From Clostridiales bacterium (GTDB lineage Bacteria; Bacillota; Clostridia; TANB77; SIG350), in the NCBI GenBank assembly GCA_015056545.1, contig SVGE01000006.1:1-64000 (forward strand): a DNA stretch of 64,000 bases, written 5' to 3'. The position numbers and the translations under genes are program-made. Shown here piece by piece: positions 16,083-25,045 of the stretch; position 1 is the stretch's first letter, and every line of letters begins with the position of its first letter. The notes beneath the pieces were generated by a model. It had not been told where the DNA came from. It worked only from the letters and a program-made list of their open reading frames with translations, and ran no database searches.

Positions 16083-16844
16083 TTAACATTCAATTTCTTT
16101 ATATTCAACCATTTTCCATAACTTTAACTCTACTTCATCAATACCAGATTTGCAATAATCACAAAATAGTGGTTCTGTTCTTGTAATTGGTGCACCACAA
16201 TTAGGACAATGTAGAATATCTATAACTTTTTTCTCATCTGCTATTGAATAATCATAAATATATATAAATTTTGTTTCATATTTAGTTTGTTTTTTATTTG
16301 TTTCATAATATTTATTACTATTTAAATTATTATAATAATAATATTCTAAAGAAGATGAAAAAGTTATTGTTGCAATCCCATTACTTCTTTCATAACTCTT
16401 TATAGCATGTTTATGAAAAACAACTTCTTTATATTTTACTTGAATATTATTATTAATCATATTATTTATTTGCTCACTTAACAAAGTCTGTATTAAACTT
16501 AGATTACTATTAGTATTAATCTTTCTATTTTCTAAAGAATTAAATATCATATTTAGATTTTTTTCAATATATGAATAAATTAATTCTTTATTGAATAATG
16601 GAAAGTCTCTTTTTATTTGAGGTTCCAATAAATTAGTTAACCCACTAACGCTTTTAGGTTGTTCTTTAAATATCTCCTCCATTGTGTTTTCTTTATCCAT
16701 ATTATTTCTTATCATATTACTAAACATACTATCTATCATTCCAAAAGCAGAATACTTTATTTTTTGTACTATTTTATATATTAAATAACAGACAATATAT
16801 ATAATTAATATAGTGATTAATAATATAATTAATTTAAAATTCAT
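16083..16844 (-). CDS. Membrane protein with Tim44-like domain and zinc ribbon
   Basis: The 253-residue protein has an N-terminal transmembrane helix (residues 4-25), a region resembling the Tim44/TIM44-like fold (about 75-200) and a C-terminal zinc ribbon, CPNCGAPI...CDYC (about 215-235). The domain in bacteria is associated with membrane-bound proteins of unknown role. It is a single gene with its own terminator; RBS AAGGAGTG. Confidence 0.7.
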   Translation of the reverse strand: MNFKLIILLITILIIYIVCYLIYKIVQKIKYSAFGMIDSMFSNMIRNNMDKENTMEEIFKEQPKSVSGLTNLLEPQIKRDFPLFNKELIYSYIEKNLNMIFNSLENRKINTNSNLSLIQTLLSEQINNMINNNIQVKYKEVVFHKHAIKSYERSNGIATITFSSSLEYYYYNNLNSNKYYETNKKQTKYETKFIYIYDYSIADEKKVIDILHCPNCGAPITRTEPLFCDYCKSGIDEVELKLWKMVEYKEIEC

Positions 16845-16890
16845 AATATTTCACTCCTTAGTAAAATATTATCAAAAGAGATGTATATTG

Positions 16891-17727
16891 TCAATTAAAA
16901 TATGTATTATTAAAAAATGTTTTTGCTTGTGTATAACCTTGTTCATATATATATTCTGTTTTTTTATAATCTAATAACTTAACATTTAATAAATCTATTT
17001 CTAAATTATATTCTGCTTGTTTTATTGATTCATATTTTAAATCATGTGACATTATATCAAAAGACTGCAGAATAACATCAATAATATTAGATATATTTTG
17101 CTTATTATTATTATTAAAAGAAACTGTCAACATATTATTTCCATATTGTTTAAGAGGCTCAACAGGTACACAATCTCTTAATCCTCCATCTACTAAAATA
17201 TACTTATTATACTCTTTTGGATTAAATATTCCTGGAAAACTGCAGCTTGCTCTTACAATAGTCCCGATATTTCCTCCATAAATATATTCTACTTCATTAT
17301 CAAATTTCTTCATTGTTAATCTTTTTTTAGTATTAGTAAAATAGATTAGTTTCCCTGTTATTAAATCCACAGCAGGTATAAAAATTGGCATTTTTATATC
17401 ACTAATATCTCTAATCCCTTTTTCATTACATAATTTATTTATTATTTGTTCTATTATATTTCCATTATTTAAGCCCATCATATTTTTTCTAAAGGAAAAT
17501 ATATTTATTTTTATTGGATTTTTCTTTATATTACTAATATATTTTTTAAACAAAAAATATATTTCATCTGCTGTATAACCGCAAGCAAACAATGTAGCAA
17601 CTATACTTCCACTACTACAGCCTGTAATACTATGTATATTTATTTTTCTTTCTTCGATTTCTTTTAATACCCCTATATGTGCCACACCTTTTATTCCTCC
17701 ACCACTTAACGATAAATCTAATACCAT
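16891..17727 (-). CDS. Patatin-like phospholipase
   Basis: The 278-residue lipid acyl hydrolase has the oxyanion-hole motif SGGGIKG, the nucleophile elbow GCSSGS (GxSxG) and the catalytic dyad Asp in VDGGLRD. This is the RssA/YlbK-type bacterial patatin, cytoplasmic with no signal peptide. ATG at 17727 follows GGGAGGTG; the longer frame to 17757 lacks a ribosome site. Substrate is unknown. Confidence 0.9.
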   Translation of the reverse strand: MVLDLSLSGGGIKGVAHIGVLKEIEERKINIHSITGCSSGSIVATLFACGYTADEIYFLFKKYISNIKKNPIKINIFSFRKNMMGLNNGNIIEQIINKLCNEKGIRDISDIKMPIFIPAVDLITGKLIYFTNTKKRLTMKKFDNEVEYIYGGNIGTIVRASCSFPGIFNPKEYNKYILVDGGLRDCVPVEPLKQYGNNMLTVSFNNNNKQNISNIIDVILQSFDIMSHDLKYESIKQAEYNLEIDLLNVKLLDYKKTEYIYEQGYTQAKTFFNNTYFN

Positions 17728-17778
17728 ATTTTGCACCTCCCAAAACATTATATTCAAATATATTATTTTTGGTTAATG

Positions 17779-17811
17779 CAAAAGACATAGCCTTAAAAGC
17801 TATGTCTTTTG
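17779..17811 (-). terminator. Terminator of RNase P RNA
   Basis: AAAGACATAGC and GCTATGTCTTT form the stem, followed by TTTTG on the minus strand. Confidence 0.82.
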
Positions 17812-17820
17812 GTATATTAG

Positions 17821-18150
17821 CAAATCTATAAGCCGGGTTCTGTATTTGATAGTCATTTATCTAGATTATATATTACTATATAACTCAAGCCACCTACCTC
17901 CAAAAAAGCGGGCCACTTTACCTTTGTTTTTGGTGTTGCACCGGATGGGGTTTACACAACAAATATGTCACCATATCGTTAGTGAGCTCTTACCTCACTT
18001 TTTCACCCTTACATACTAAGTATGCGGTTATTTTCTGTTGCACTTTCCTTAAAGTCACCTTCACTGGACGTTATCCAGCATCCTGCCCTATGGTGCCCGG
18101 ACTTTCCTCATGTACTAAAAGTACCTGCGACTATCTGATTTACTATATTT
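17821..18150 (-). ncRNA. rnpB: RNase P RNA
   Basis: On the minus strand the 5' part contains GAGGAAAGTCCGGGC and CATAGGGCAGGATGCTGG. The middle has GGGTGAAAAAGTGAGGTAAG, and the 3' end is ACAGAACCCGGCTTATAG, all hallmark conserved segments of bacterial RNase P RNA. It is the catalytic subunit that trims tRNA 5' ends. The ends are estimated to within about 10 bases. The plus-strand open frame here is a chance frame. Confidence 0.96.
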
Positions 18151-18179
18151 ATTTTACTAAAAATTATATTAAAAGTCAA

Positions 18180-19019
18180 TTAATATTCTATACTATTATC
18201 TATAATTGGAATTATTTCAATTAAAATTATTAATTTTAACTTGATATTTTCTTTTTCTTCATTCTCTGTATTTTCTTTTAATGTATTAACAATATTGATT
18301 ATTCTTTCTTTAATATATTGTATGTTTTCATTATCTATTTTGTTATTTATTTCATCTACATTAACAGCAAGTTCATTTATACTATTCTTAAATTGTTCTT
18401 TATCATCTATTTCTAAATATATTAATGACTTTACTATTGAATAATCTAATTTTTTTGCTAAATATAATTTTTCATTATTATAACATTTTTCATTATACAT
18501 ATTTGAATAATTATATAAATCTAATAATTGTATCATCACATTTTCTTTATCTGCTTTAACTACATAATTAATCAATTCATCAATACTAATTCTATATTGA
18601 TTTATAGTTTGTTCATCTATTCCTGAATTTTTCATAGCTATTTGTATATCTATAACTATATCTTGTATTCTCTCACAAGTGATTCTTGCAGCATTCCAAT
18701 CACTTTCTGTATTTTCATTTAATAAAATATCTCTTTGCTCAATTTCTGTCATTTCAACTTTATTTGCTTCATTTTCTTTTGTTTCTTTTTTTTCTTCTTC
18801 TTGACTTTTCTCTTCTGCTTCACTTCCTTGTGAGGTATTTTCTTCTATCCTAGTAACTATTCTTTGTCTACTAACTTGCAATCCAGATACAAGTTGCAAT
18901 AAAGTAAAATATTGCTCATCTAATAAATTAATTTGTTCAATATTTTTTATTTCTCTATCTTGCATTTCCCCTATTTCATTAATATTACTACTACACCCTG
19001 TTAGAAAAAAAATAAACAA
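18180..19019 (-). CDS. Putative lipoprotein, signal peptide apparently frameshifted
   Basis: From TTG at 19019 the 279-residue frame begins FIFFLTGCSS, a lipobox, followed by an acidic Glu/Lys-rich stretch and helical regions with no family I recognise. A natural start, ATG at 19053 (MKKRNIYYY) behind GGTGAT, lies one base out of frame. Removing a single T from the T7 or T8 run would restore a complete lipoprotein signal. So the gene is either phase-variable, a recent mutation, or affected by a sequencing error. It ends the der operon. Confidence 0.65.
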   Translation of the reverse strand: MFIFFLTGCSSNINEIGEMQDREIKNIEQINLLDEQYFTLLQLVSGLQVSRQRIVTRIEENTSQGSEAEEKSQEEEKKETKENEANKVEMTEIEQRDILLNENTESDWNAARITCERIQDIVIDIQIAMKNSGIDEQTINQYRISIDELINYVVKADKENVMIQLLDLYNYSNMYNEKCYNNEKLYLAKKLDYSIVKSLIYLEIDDKEQFKNSINELAVNVDEINNKIDNENIQYIKERIINIVNTLKENTENEEKENIKLKLIILIEIIPIIDNSIEY

Positions 19020-19099
19020 AAAAATAGTAATAATATATATTCCGCTTCTTCATAAAACATCACCATATATATTATTACCAATTTTATATAATTTATTAA

Positions 19100-19585
19100 T
19101 TATTCTACACTTTTACCACAAAATGGACAGAATAAATCTTCATCATTTAATTTAGCTTCACAACTTGAACATACTTTTTCTTCTTTTTCTTCTTTAACTT
19201 CTTCTTCAATAATTACTTCAGGCTCTGGTTGTCTTTCACCACAATGTTGACAAAATGCATATTCTGTTTTTATATCTTTATTACATTTAACACATTTTTT
19301 AAATCCTTTTAGATTTAATATTTTTTCTTTTGCTTCATCATTTTCTTGTTGCATTCTTTTTAATTCTTCAAAATCATTTTCAAATATTGTCTCATCAAAA
19401 CTTTTTCCTTCAAAATGAGCCCTGCAATATTCTTTACCAATATTTTGATAAATCTCTTTCATTTGTGCTTCATTATCTGATATTAAAAATTTTAATTTAC
19501 TTTCTTCTATTAATTTACTAGAAGCTTTTGTTGCAGATTTGTATGTATCTGAAACAATTTTACCTACATTATCTAATATTTCCAT
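19100..19585 (-). CDS. Protein with two C-terminal zinc ribbons
   Basis: The 161-residue cytoplasmic protein has a helical N-terminal half and two zinc ribbons, CVKC...CQHCG (about residue 97-116) and CSSC...CPFCG (about 138-157), separated by a Glu/Lys-rich linker. The function is unknown. It lies 11 bases after gpsA and 46 bases before the lipoprotein frame, in the same operon. Confidence 0.8.
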   Translation of the reverse strand: MEILDNVGKIVSDTYKSATKASSKLIEESKLKFLISDNEAQMKEIYQNIGKEYCRAHFEGKSFDETIFENDFEELKRMQQENDEAKEKILNLKGFKKCVKCNKDIKTEYAFCQHCGERQPEPEVIIEEEVKEEKEEKVCSSCEAKLNDEDLFCPFCGKSVE

Positions 19586-19596
19586 ATAAATTCCCC

Positions 19597-20589
19597 CTAC
19601 TCTTCTGTTCTTTTTTCACGAGTCATAAGCTGTTCAACCATTTTTCTCGCATCTTCTCCTTCAAATAATACTTTATATACAGCATTTATAATTGGTGTTT
19701 CCACATCATATTTGTCTATTATTTTTTTAGCAACTTGTGTAGCAGTTATACTTTCTACAACCATTCCTACTTCTTTAACAGCTTCATCTACTGTTTTTCC
19801 TTGTCCTATTAAATATCCTGCTCTTCTGTTTCTGCTATGCTGACTTAAACAAGTTACAATTAAATCTCCTAAACCTGTTAAACCATAAAATGTAGCTCTT
19901 TCTCCACCCATTTTTTCTCCAAGTCTAGATATTTCAGCTAATCCTCTTGTTATTAATGCTGCAAATGTATTATCTCCATACCCCATTCCTGCTGCTATTC
20001 CACATGCTAATGCCATTATATTTTTTATTGCTCCACCGACTTCAACACCTATAACATCTTTTGATGTATATACTCTAAATACTGGTGACATAAAAATATC
20101 TTGCAAATCTTCAATCAATTCATCATGTTTTGAACATAATACTATTGTTGTTGGTAAATTTCTTGCTACTTCTTCAGCATGGCTTGGCCCTGATAGTATA
20201 CCCACTTTATTTAATGGTAATTCATCTTCTGAAACTTCTGCTAAAGTTTTTAATGTTCCATCTTCTAAACCTTTACTACAAATAACTATATGTTGTTCTG
20301 GTTTTACTAAATGTTTAAATTTTTGAATAGTACTTCTAAAAAATTTTGATGGTGTTACAATTAATATAAATTTACTATCTGGAATTACATCTTCAAACTT
20401 AGTAGAACATTTAATATTCTCATCTAATTTAATTCCTGGTAAAAATATACATTCTCTTTTTTCATTTATATTTTTTGCTTCATTTTCATCAAATGACCAA
20501 ATATATGGGTCATATCCATTATTATTAAGTAAAATTGATATTCCTACTCCCCAACTTCCACTTCCTATTACTGCTATTTTCTTACTCAT
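19597..20589 (-). CDS. gpsA: Glycerol-3-phosphate dehydrogenase [NAD(P)+]
   Basis: Reduces dihydroxyacetone phosphate to sn-glycerol-3-phosphate, the precursor of phospholipids used by PlsY next door. The 330 residues contain the dinucleotide motif GSGSWGVGISILL, SKGLE, GILSGPSHAEEV, the lysine in GGAIKNIMALACG and NRRAGYLIGQG. RBS AGGAGG. Confidence 0.96.
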   Translation of the reverse strand: MSKKIAVIGSGSWGVGISILLNNNGYDPYIWSFDENEAKNINEKRECIFLPGIKLDENIKCSTKFEDVIPDSKFILIVTPSKFFRSTIQKFKHLVKPEQHIVICSKGLEDGTLKTLAEVSEDELPLNKVGILSGPSHAEEVARNLPTTIVLCSKHDELIEDLQDIFMSPVFRVYTSKDVIGVEVGGAIKNIMALACGIAAGMGYGDNTFAALITRGLAEISRLGEKMGGERATFYGLTGLGDLIVTCLSQHSRNRRAGYLIGQGKTVDEAVKEVGMVVESITATQVAKKIIDKYDVETPIINAVYKVLFEGEDARKMVEQLMTREKRTEE

Positions 20590-20611
20590 AAAACCTCCTA
20601 AAATATTTTAT

Positions 20612-21220
20612 TTATTTCACCTTTTGCCCTATCTTGTTTTCAGTACCTTTAATTAATCTTTGTATATTACTTCTATGTTTAAATAATAGTATTGCTACTA
20701 TAATTAATGAGAATATAAAATAATCTGACATTAAGAATAATACTGCTATTGCATAAAGTGATGCAACTGTAACTGATGCTAATGATACTATTCTAGTTAC
20801 TATTATTATTAATATTCCAAACACTAAACATATAGCTCCAATTTTAGGATTAATAGCCATTATTACACCTAAAGATGTAGCAACACCTTTTCCTCCTCTA
20901 AATCCATAATATATTGGAAAATCGTGTCCTAATATTACAAATATACCTGCTAATTGAATAAATAATCTTGAATCTAATATCCATCCTGTCTTAGATATTA
21001 ATTGTGCAACTAAAACAACTACTACACCTTTTAAAATATCAAATAACAATGTTGCCGCTGCTGGCAATTTTCCTAATGTTCTAAGTGTATTTGTTGAGCC
21101 TGCATTTCCACTTCCAAAATTTCTAATATCTTCACCTTTTATTTTTTTACAAAGTATTATAGATAAATTAATACTTCCTATTAAATAAGCTACTATACTA
21201 ATAAATATATACCAAAACAT
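20612..21220 (-). CDS. plsY: Acyl-phosphate:glycerol-3-phosphate acyltransferase
   Basis: This integral membrane enzyme (202 residues) makes lysophosphatidic acid from acyl phosphate and glycerol-3-phosphate. Its three conserved loops are visible: GSGNAGSTNTLR, GHDFPIYYGFRGGKGVATSLG and LFKHRSNIQRLIKGTENK. It sits between der and gpsA, the usual Firmicute order. Confidence 0.96.
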   Translation of the reverse strand: MFWYIFISIVAYLIGSINLSIILCKKIKGEDIRNFGSGNAGSTNTLRTLGKLPAAATLLFDILKGVVVVLVAQLISKTGWILDSRLFIQLAGIFVILGHDFPIYYGFRGGKGVATSLGVIMAINPKIGAICLVFGILIIIVTRIVSLASVTVASLYAIAVLFLMSDYFIFSLIIVAILLFKHRSNIQRLIKGTENKIGQKVK

Positions 21221-21222
21221 AT

Positions 21223-22545
21223 TTATTCTCCTTTCTTCTCTCGTATAATAAATCTAATTGGTGTACCTTCTAAACCAAAATTTTTTCTAATTTGATTTTC
21301 AATATATCTTTGATATGAATAATGCATTAATTCTTTACTATTAACAAAAATCACAAATGTTGGTGGTTTAATGCTTGCTTGTGTCATATAATATATTTTT
21401 AATCTTTTTCCTTTATCACTTGGTGGTTGAACCATTGCTATAGCTTCATTTAAAATATTATTTAATATAGCTGTAGATACTCTCATAGCATTTTGTTCAG
21501 AAACAAAATTTATAAGTTCATATAATCTATCTATTCTTTGTCCTGTTTCAGCTGATATAAATAAAATTGGAGCATATGTTAAATATGATAATTTTTCATA
21601 TACTTTTTTTCTGTATTGTTCTAGAGTTCCTGTATCTTTTTCTATTAAATCCCATTTATTTATAACTATAATTATACCTTTACCAGCTTCATGTGCTTCT
21701 CCTGCAATTTTAGTATCTTGTTCTGTTACTCCTTCTACTGCATCTATAAGTAATAAACAAACATCTGCTCTTTCAATTGCACTAATACTTCTAAGAACAC
21801 TATACTTTTCAATTTTTTCTTCTACTTTACTTTTCTTTCTTAAACCAGCTGTATCTATAAAATTATATTTTCCTTTATCATTTTCAAAATATGAATCTAT
21901 TGCATCTCTTGTTGTTCCAGCTATATTACTTACAATTACTCTTTCTTCTCCTAGAATTTTATTTACTAAAGATGATTTTCCTACATTTGGCTTTCCTATT
22001 ATTGCTACATTTATTACATCATCATCTTGTATTTCTTCATTATCTTCTGGAAAGTTATTATATATTTCATCTAAAGCATCACCTATACCTAAACCATTTA
22101 TACAAGATATTGCAAAAGGATCTCCTAAACCTAAATTATAGAATTCATATATATCATCTGATGTTTTGCCTAATTTATCTGCTTTATTCACTAATAAAAC
22201 AGTTGGTTTATTTAATCTTCTAATCATATTAGCAACTTCCATATCATCAGCTGTTACGCCTTGTTTTATATCTGTTAAAAAAACTATAACATCTGCCATA
22301 TCCATTGCCATTTCTGCTTGCCTTCTCATATGCTTGCTAAGTGGTTCGTCACTTACCATTTCTATACCACCAGTATCTACTATTGTAAATACTTTACCTC
22401 TCCAATCACAATCAGTAAATATTCTATCTCTTGTTACCCCTGGTTTATCTTCAACTATTGCAATTTTTTTCCCTGCTAAATAATTAAATAATGTAGATTT
22501 TCCTACATTTGGTCTACCTATTATTGCTACAATTGGTTTTGCCAT
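21223..22545 (-). CDS. der: Ribosome biogenesis GTPase Der (EngA)
   Basis: The 440-residue protein has two GTPase domains in tandem, each with G1 (GRPNVGKST; GKPNVGKSS), G3 (DTGG; DTAG) and G4 (NKAD; NKWD) motifs, and a C-terminal KH-like domain. It is needed for 50S subunit maturation. It starts the der-plsY-gpsA operon, with a two-base gap to plsY. RBS GAGAGGTG. Confidence 0.97.
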   Translation of the reverse strand: MAKPIVAIIGRPNVGKSTLFNYLAGKKIAIVEDKPGVTRDRIFTDCDWRGKVFTIVDTGGIEMVSDEPLSKHMRRQAEMAMDMADVIVFLTDIKQGVTADDMEVANMIRRLNKPTVLLVNKADKLGKTSDDIYEFYNLGLGDPFAISCINGLGIGDALDEIYNNFPEDNEEIQDDDVINVAIIGKPNVGKSSLVNKILGEERVIVSNIAGTTRDAIDSYFENDKGKYNFIDTAGLRKKSKVEEKIEKYSVLRSISAIERADVCLLLIDAVEGVTEQDTKIAGEAHEAGKGIIIVINKWDLIEKDTGTLEQYRKKVYEKLSYLTYAPILFISAETGQRIDRLYELINFVSEQNAMRVSTAILNNILNEAIAMVQPPSDKGKRLKIYYMTQASIKPPTFVIFVNSKELMHYSYQRYIENQIRKNFGLEGTPIRFIIREKKGE

Positions 22546-22634
22546 ATTTTCACCTCTCTCTTTTCAATATTATTCTATATCAATCTTGCAATTAAGTCAA
22601 TAGAAAGAATTATTAAAACATAGTGTATACAAAG

Positions 22635-22668
22635 GAAAAATAGATAGCAATGCTACCTATTTTTATGT
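22635..22668 (-). terminator. Terminator of the exchanger gene
   Basis: AAATAGATAGC and GCTACCTATTT pair with one mismatch around a short loop, with T5 on the minus strand. Confidence 0.75.
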
Positions 22669-23508
22669 TACTATACTAAAAATAATTATTCCTAATGATT
22701 GAATTACAAAAATATTAAATAAATTTGATGTTAGTAAATTATTAGTTGCTTCTATAACTCCTAATTCTGCATTTCTATCAAGTACATAATATTTTTGTGC
22801 TTCAAAAAATGTAATTAGCTCTGGTATACTTGTAATAAATCCTAGTAAAATTCCTAATATCATTTCTGAAACTCCAAATATGTTACATAAATTTGTTAAA
22901 ACTGTACTAAGTAGATTTCCAACAATATATAATGTAATACCAACTAATATTAAATATATTGTATATTTAAATATCTTTTTAAATTTTCTTTTCTTTATTA
23001 TATTATCTCTATTTAATCTTTCTTTTAATTCTTCATCTTCTTTACTTAAATATTTTTTATGTGCTTGTATATTAAGATAGTAAAAATATATTAGTAATAT
23101 TATAAATAATGGAACGATTCGTATATTAGATGTAATTTTAAAAATTATCATTAATATTGGTATAATAATTGTTACTAAAACTAATACTAAATCTATAATT
23201 ATAGCTTTATTTTTTAATCTTTTGTGATTTTTATTTAAAAATATTGAAAATAAATATTGTATAAAATTTATAATATTTGAACTTAATATATTATATACGC
23301 TACTTTCCATTAATCCTACAAAAGCTGAAAAACATACTGTTAATAACTCTGGCATAGATGTTGCTATACCTGAAATATTTCCAATTGATGTTGCTTCTAG
23401 TTCTAAAGCTTCTCCTAAATCTCTTAATACTTTTACTAAAATATATTTTGAAATTAAAACAATTGCTATTGAAAAAAATACAAATTTTACTATTTCAAGT
23501 AATAACAT
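22663..23508 (-). CDS. CaCA-type cation exchanger
   Basis: The 281-residue membrane protein has two alpha-repeat motifs typical of the Ca2+/cation antiporter superfamily, GIATSMPELLT (about residue 47) and GFITSIPELIT (about 225), on ~8-9 hydrophobic helices. The two halves flank a basic cytoplasmic loop (KRKFKKIFKY). The ion is not predictable from sequence. ATG at 23508 follows AGAGAGGAG. Confidence 0.82.
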   Translation of the reverse strand: MLLLEIVKFVFFSIAIVLISKYILVKVLRDLGEALELEATSIGNISGIATSMPELLTVCFSAFVGLMESSVYNILSSNIINFIQYLFSIFLNKNHKRLKNKAIIIDLVLVLVTIIIPILMIIFKITSNIRIVPLFIILLIYFYYLNIQAHKKYLSKEDEELKERLNRDNIIKKRKFKKIFKYTIYLILVGITLYIVGNLLSTVLTNLCNIFGVSEMILGILLGFITSIPELITFFEAQKYYVLDRNAELGVIEATNNLLTSNLFNIFVIQSLGIIIFSIVT

Positions 23509-23575
23509 TTTTTCTCCTCTCTTTATACATATTTTCACCAATAATAATTTACATATACATATTGAATTATATAAA

Positions 23576-23603
23576 TTGCAATAGTATAATTACATTGTAT
23601 AAA
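23576..23603 (+). promoter_or_regulatory. Promoter of ldhA
   Basis: TTGCAA (23576-23581) and TATAAA (23598-23603) are separated by 16 bases. A further TATAAT lies at 23609-23614. Confidence 0.55.
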
Positions 23604-23633
23604 GATTGTATAATATTTTAAGGAGGAATGCAA

Positions 23634-24629
23634 ATGAAAATTGCTTTTTTTGACACAAAACCATATGATAAAGAATTGTTTGATAAATATAATAAAGATT
23701 TTAATTACGAAATTAAATATTTTGAAACTAAACTAAATGAAGAAACTGCACCACTTGCTAAAGGATATGATGTTGTTTGTGTATTTGTTAATGATAATGT
23801 AAATTCAGGTACAATAGATATATTAGTTGAGAATGGCGTTAAATTAATAGCTCTACGTTGTGCTGGATATAATAATGTAGATATAAATTATGCAAATGAA
23901 AAAATACCTGTTGTTAGAGTTCCTGAATATTCACCATATGCAGTTGCAGAACATGCATGTGCACTTTTACTTGGACTTAATAGAAAAATATATAAAGCAT
24001 ATCAACGTACAAAAAAATATAATTTCTCATTAGATGGATTACTTGGTTTTGATATAAATGGGAAAACTGTTGGTATAATTGGTACAGGTAAAATAGGAAA
24101 AATCTTTATCAAAATTATGAAAGGGTTTGGAGCTAATGTTATAGCATATGATGTGTATCCAGATAATAACTATGCCAATGAAATGGGATATACTTATGTT
24201 AGTTTAGATGAATTGTTTAAAAAGTCAGATATAATCTCTCTACATTGTCCATTAACACCTGAAACTGAACACATTATAAATAAACAAAGTATTGAATTAA
24301 TGAAAAATGGAGTATACATTATTAATACAAGTAGAGGTAAATTAATTGATACTACTGAATTAATAGAGATGCTTCAAACTGGTAAAATAACAGGTCTTGG
24401 ACTAGACGTATATGAAGAAGAAGAAGACTTTTTCTTAAATGATTTATCTAATTCTTATATGAGAGATGAAGATTTATCTGTACTTCTTACAATGCCTAAT
24501 GTTTTAATTACTTCACATCAAGCATTTTTTACTGCTGAAGCCTTAGATAAGATTACTAAAGATACTCTTCAAAATATTAAAGATATCTTTGAAACAAAAG
24601 AATGTAAAAATGAAATTAAGGTTAATTAG
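23634..24629 (+). CDS. ldhA: D-lactate dehydrogenase / D-2-hydroxyacid dehydrogenase
   Basis: NAD-dependent reduction of pyruvate to D-lactate is the most likely reaction. The 331 residues show RCAGYNNVD, the Rossmann motif GIIGTGKIGK, the CPLTPETEHIIN segment, NTSRGKLIDT with the catalytic Arg, GLDVYEEE and the catalytic His in SHQAFFT. ATG at 23628 abuts the AGGAGG site, so ATG at 23634 is preferred. A monocistronic unit. Confidence 0.93.
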   Translation: MKIAFFDTKPYDKELFDKYNKDFNYEIKYFETKLNEETAPLAKGYDVVCVFVNDNVNSGTIDILVENGVKLIALRCAGYNNVDINYANEKIPVVRVPEYSPYAVAEHACALLLGLNRKIYKAYQRTKKYNFSLDGLLGFDINGKTVGIIGTGKIGKIFIKIMKGFGANVIAYDVYPDNNYANEMGYTYVSLDELFKKSDIISLHCPLTPETEHIINKQSIELMKNGVYIINTSRGKLIDTTELIEMLQTGKITGLGLDVYEEEEDFFLNDLSNSYMRDEDLSVLLTMPNVLITSHQAFFTAEALDKITKDTLQNIKDIFETKECKNEIKVN

Positions 24630-24661
24630 AATATATACTATGGAAAATTTTGTATAATTTA

Positions 24662-24690
24662 TTGACATTTTTAATATATTATATTAAAAT
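24662..24690 (+). promoter_or_regulatory. Promoter of a predicted antisense RNA
   Basis: TTGACA (24662-24667) and TAAAAT (24685-24690) are 17 bases apart. Nothing codes downstream on this strand; transcription would run into the 3' end of the convergent small peptide gene. Confidence 0.65.
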
Positions 24691-24857
24691 ATATATAGAT
24701 AAAGGAAACCGTAAAAAATGGTTAACCTATTATAGTGAATATAATCACCTTTATAAGGTTCAAAAAACAAGGTGATTATTTTTTTTATGAGTTGTTTTAT
24801 TAATATAGCTAATGCTATGATTTGAATTAAAAATGTTATGTAATCTATTTCTACCAT
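24684..24857 (-). CDS. Small hydrophobic toxin-like peptide
   Basis: The 57-residue peptide begins MVEIDYITFLIQIIALAILI, with a hydrophobic helix (about residues 7-21) followed by KQLIKKII, the layout of holin-like or TxpA-type type I toxins. A consensus promoter lies upstream. AGGAGG stands eight bases before ATG at 24857. Nested inverted repeats and a convergent promoter surround it. I cannot match it to a named toxin. The C-terminal 25 residues may be incidental read-through. Confidence 0.55.
   Translation of the reverse strand: MVEIDYITFLIQIIALAILIKQLIKKIITLFFEPYKGDYIHYNRLTIFYGFLYLYIF
24697..24786 (+). ncRNA. Predicted antisense RNA to the toxin-like mRNA
   Basis: Transcription from the promoter at 24662-24690 should start near 24697 and stop at a hairpin (AATCACCTT at 24743-24751 with AAGGTGATT at 24769-24777) followed by T8. 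The product of about 90 nt would be fully complementary to the 3' half of the small peptide gene. The hairpin could also end ldhA transcripts. Confidence 0.5.
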
Positions 24858-24932
24858 TAGCACCACCTCCTATGTTCAGTTTAAACAGTGAATATTTGAG
24901 ATGGTTAACCGCCTTATCTTTTTTCCTTTATC
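24698..24932. repeat. ~30-base inverted repeat pair around the toxin-like gene
   Basis: The segment 24698-24727 is a near-inverted copy of 24903-24932. Both carry GGTTAACC at the inner end and CCTTTATC at the outer end. In the toxin mRNA these would pair the 5' leader with the 3' end. They could alternatively be terminal repeats of a tiny mobile element. Confidence 0.65.
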
Positions 24933-24940
24933 TGGTAAAA

Positions 24941-24969
24941 ATTATACTATAATATTTTAATATTTGCAA
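24941..24969 (-). promoter_or_regulatory. Promoter of the toxin-like gene
   Basis: On the minus strand TTGCAA (24969-24964) and TATAAT (24946-24941) are 17 bases apart, giving a start near 24934, just at the outer edge of the inverted repeat. Confidence 0.72.
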
Positions 24970-25000
24970 TAATAAATTGGAAAATATTTCTATTTAACAT

Positions 25001-25041
25001 AAAAACAAGAACTGTATTTTTACATACTTAGTTCTTGTTTT
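25001..25041 (-). terminator. Terminator of the zinc-uptake operon
   Basis: AAAACAAGAACT and AGTTCTTGTTTT form a 12-bp stem 5 bases after the permease stop, with a T run on the minus strand. Confidence 0.88.
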
Positions 25042-25045
25042 CTAT

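Noticed and set aside
17982-18224. Plus-strand open frame of 80 codons
   Set aside because: It lies across RNase P RNA, whose conserved segments are clear on the other strand.
21891-22483. Long Leu-rich plus-strand frames
   Set aside because: They are antisense to der; such Leu/His-rich readings appear opposite most AT-rich genes here and have no ribosome sites.
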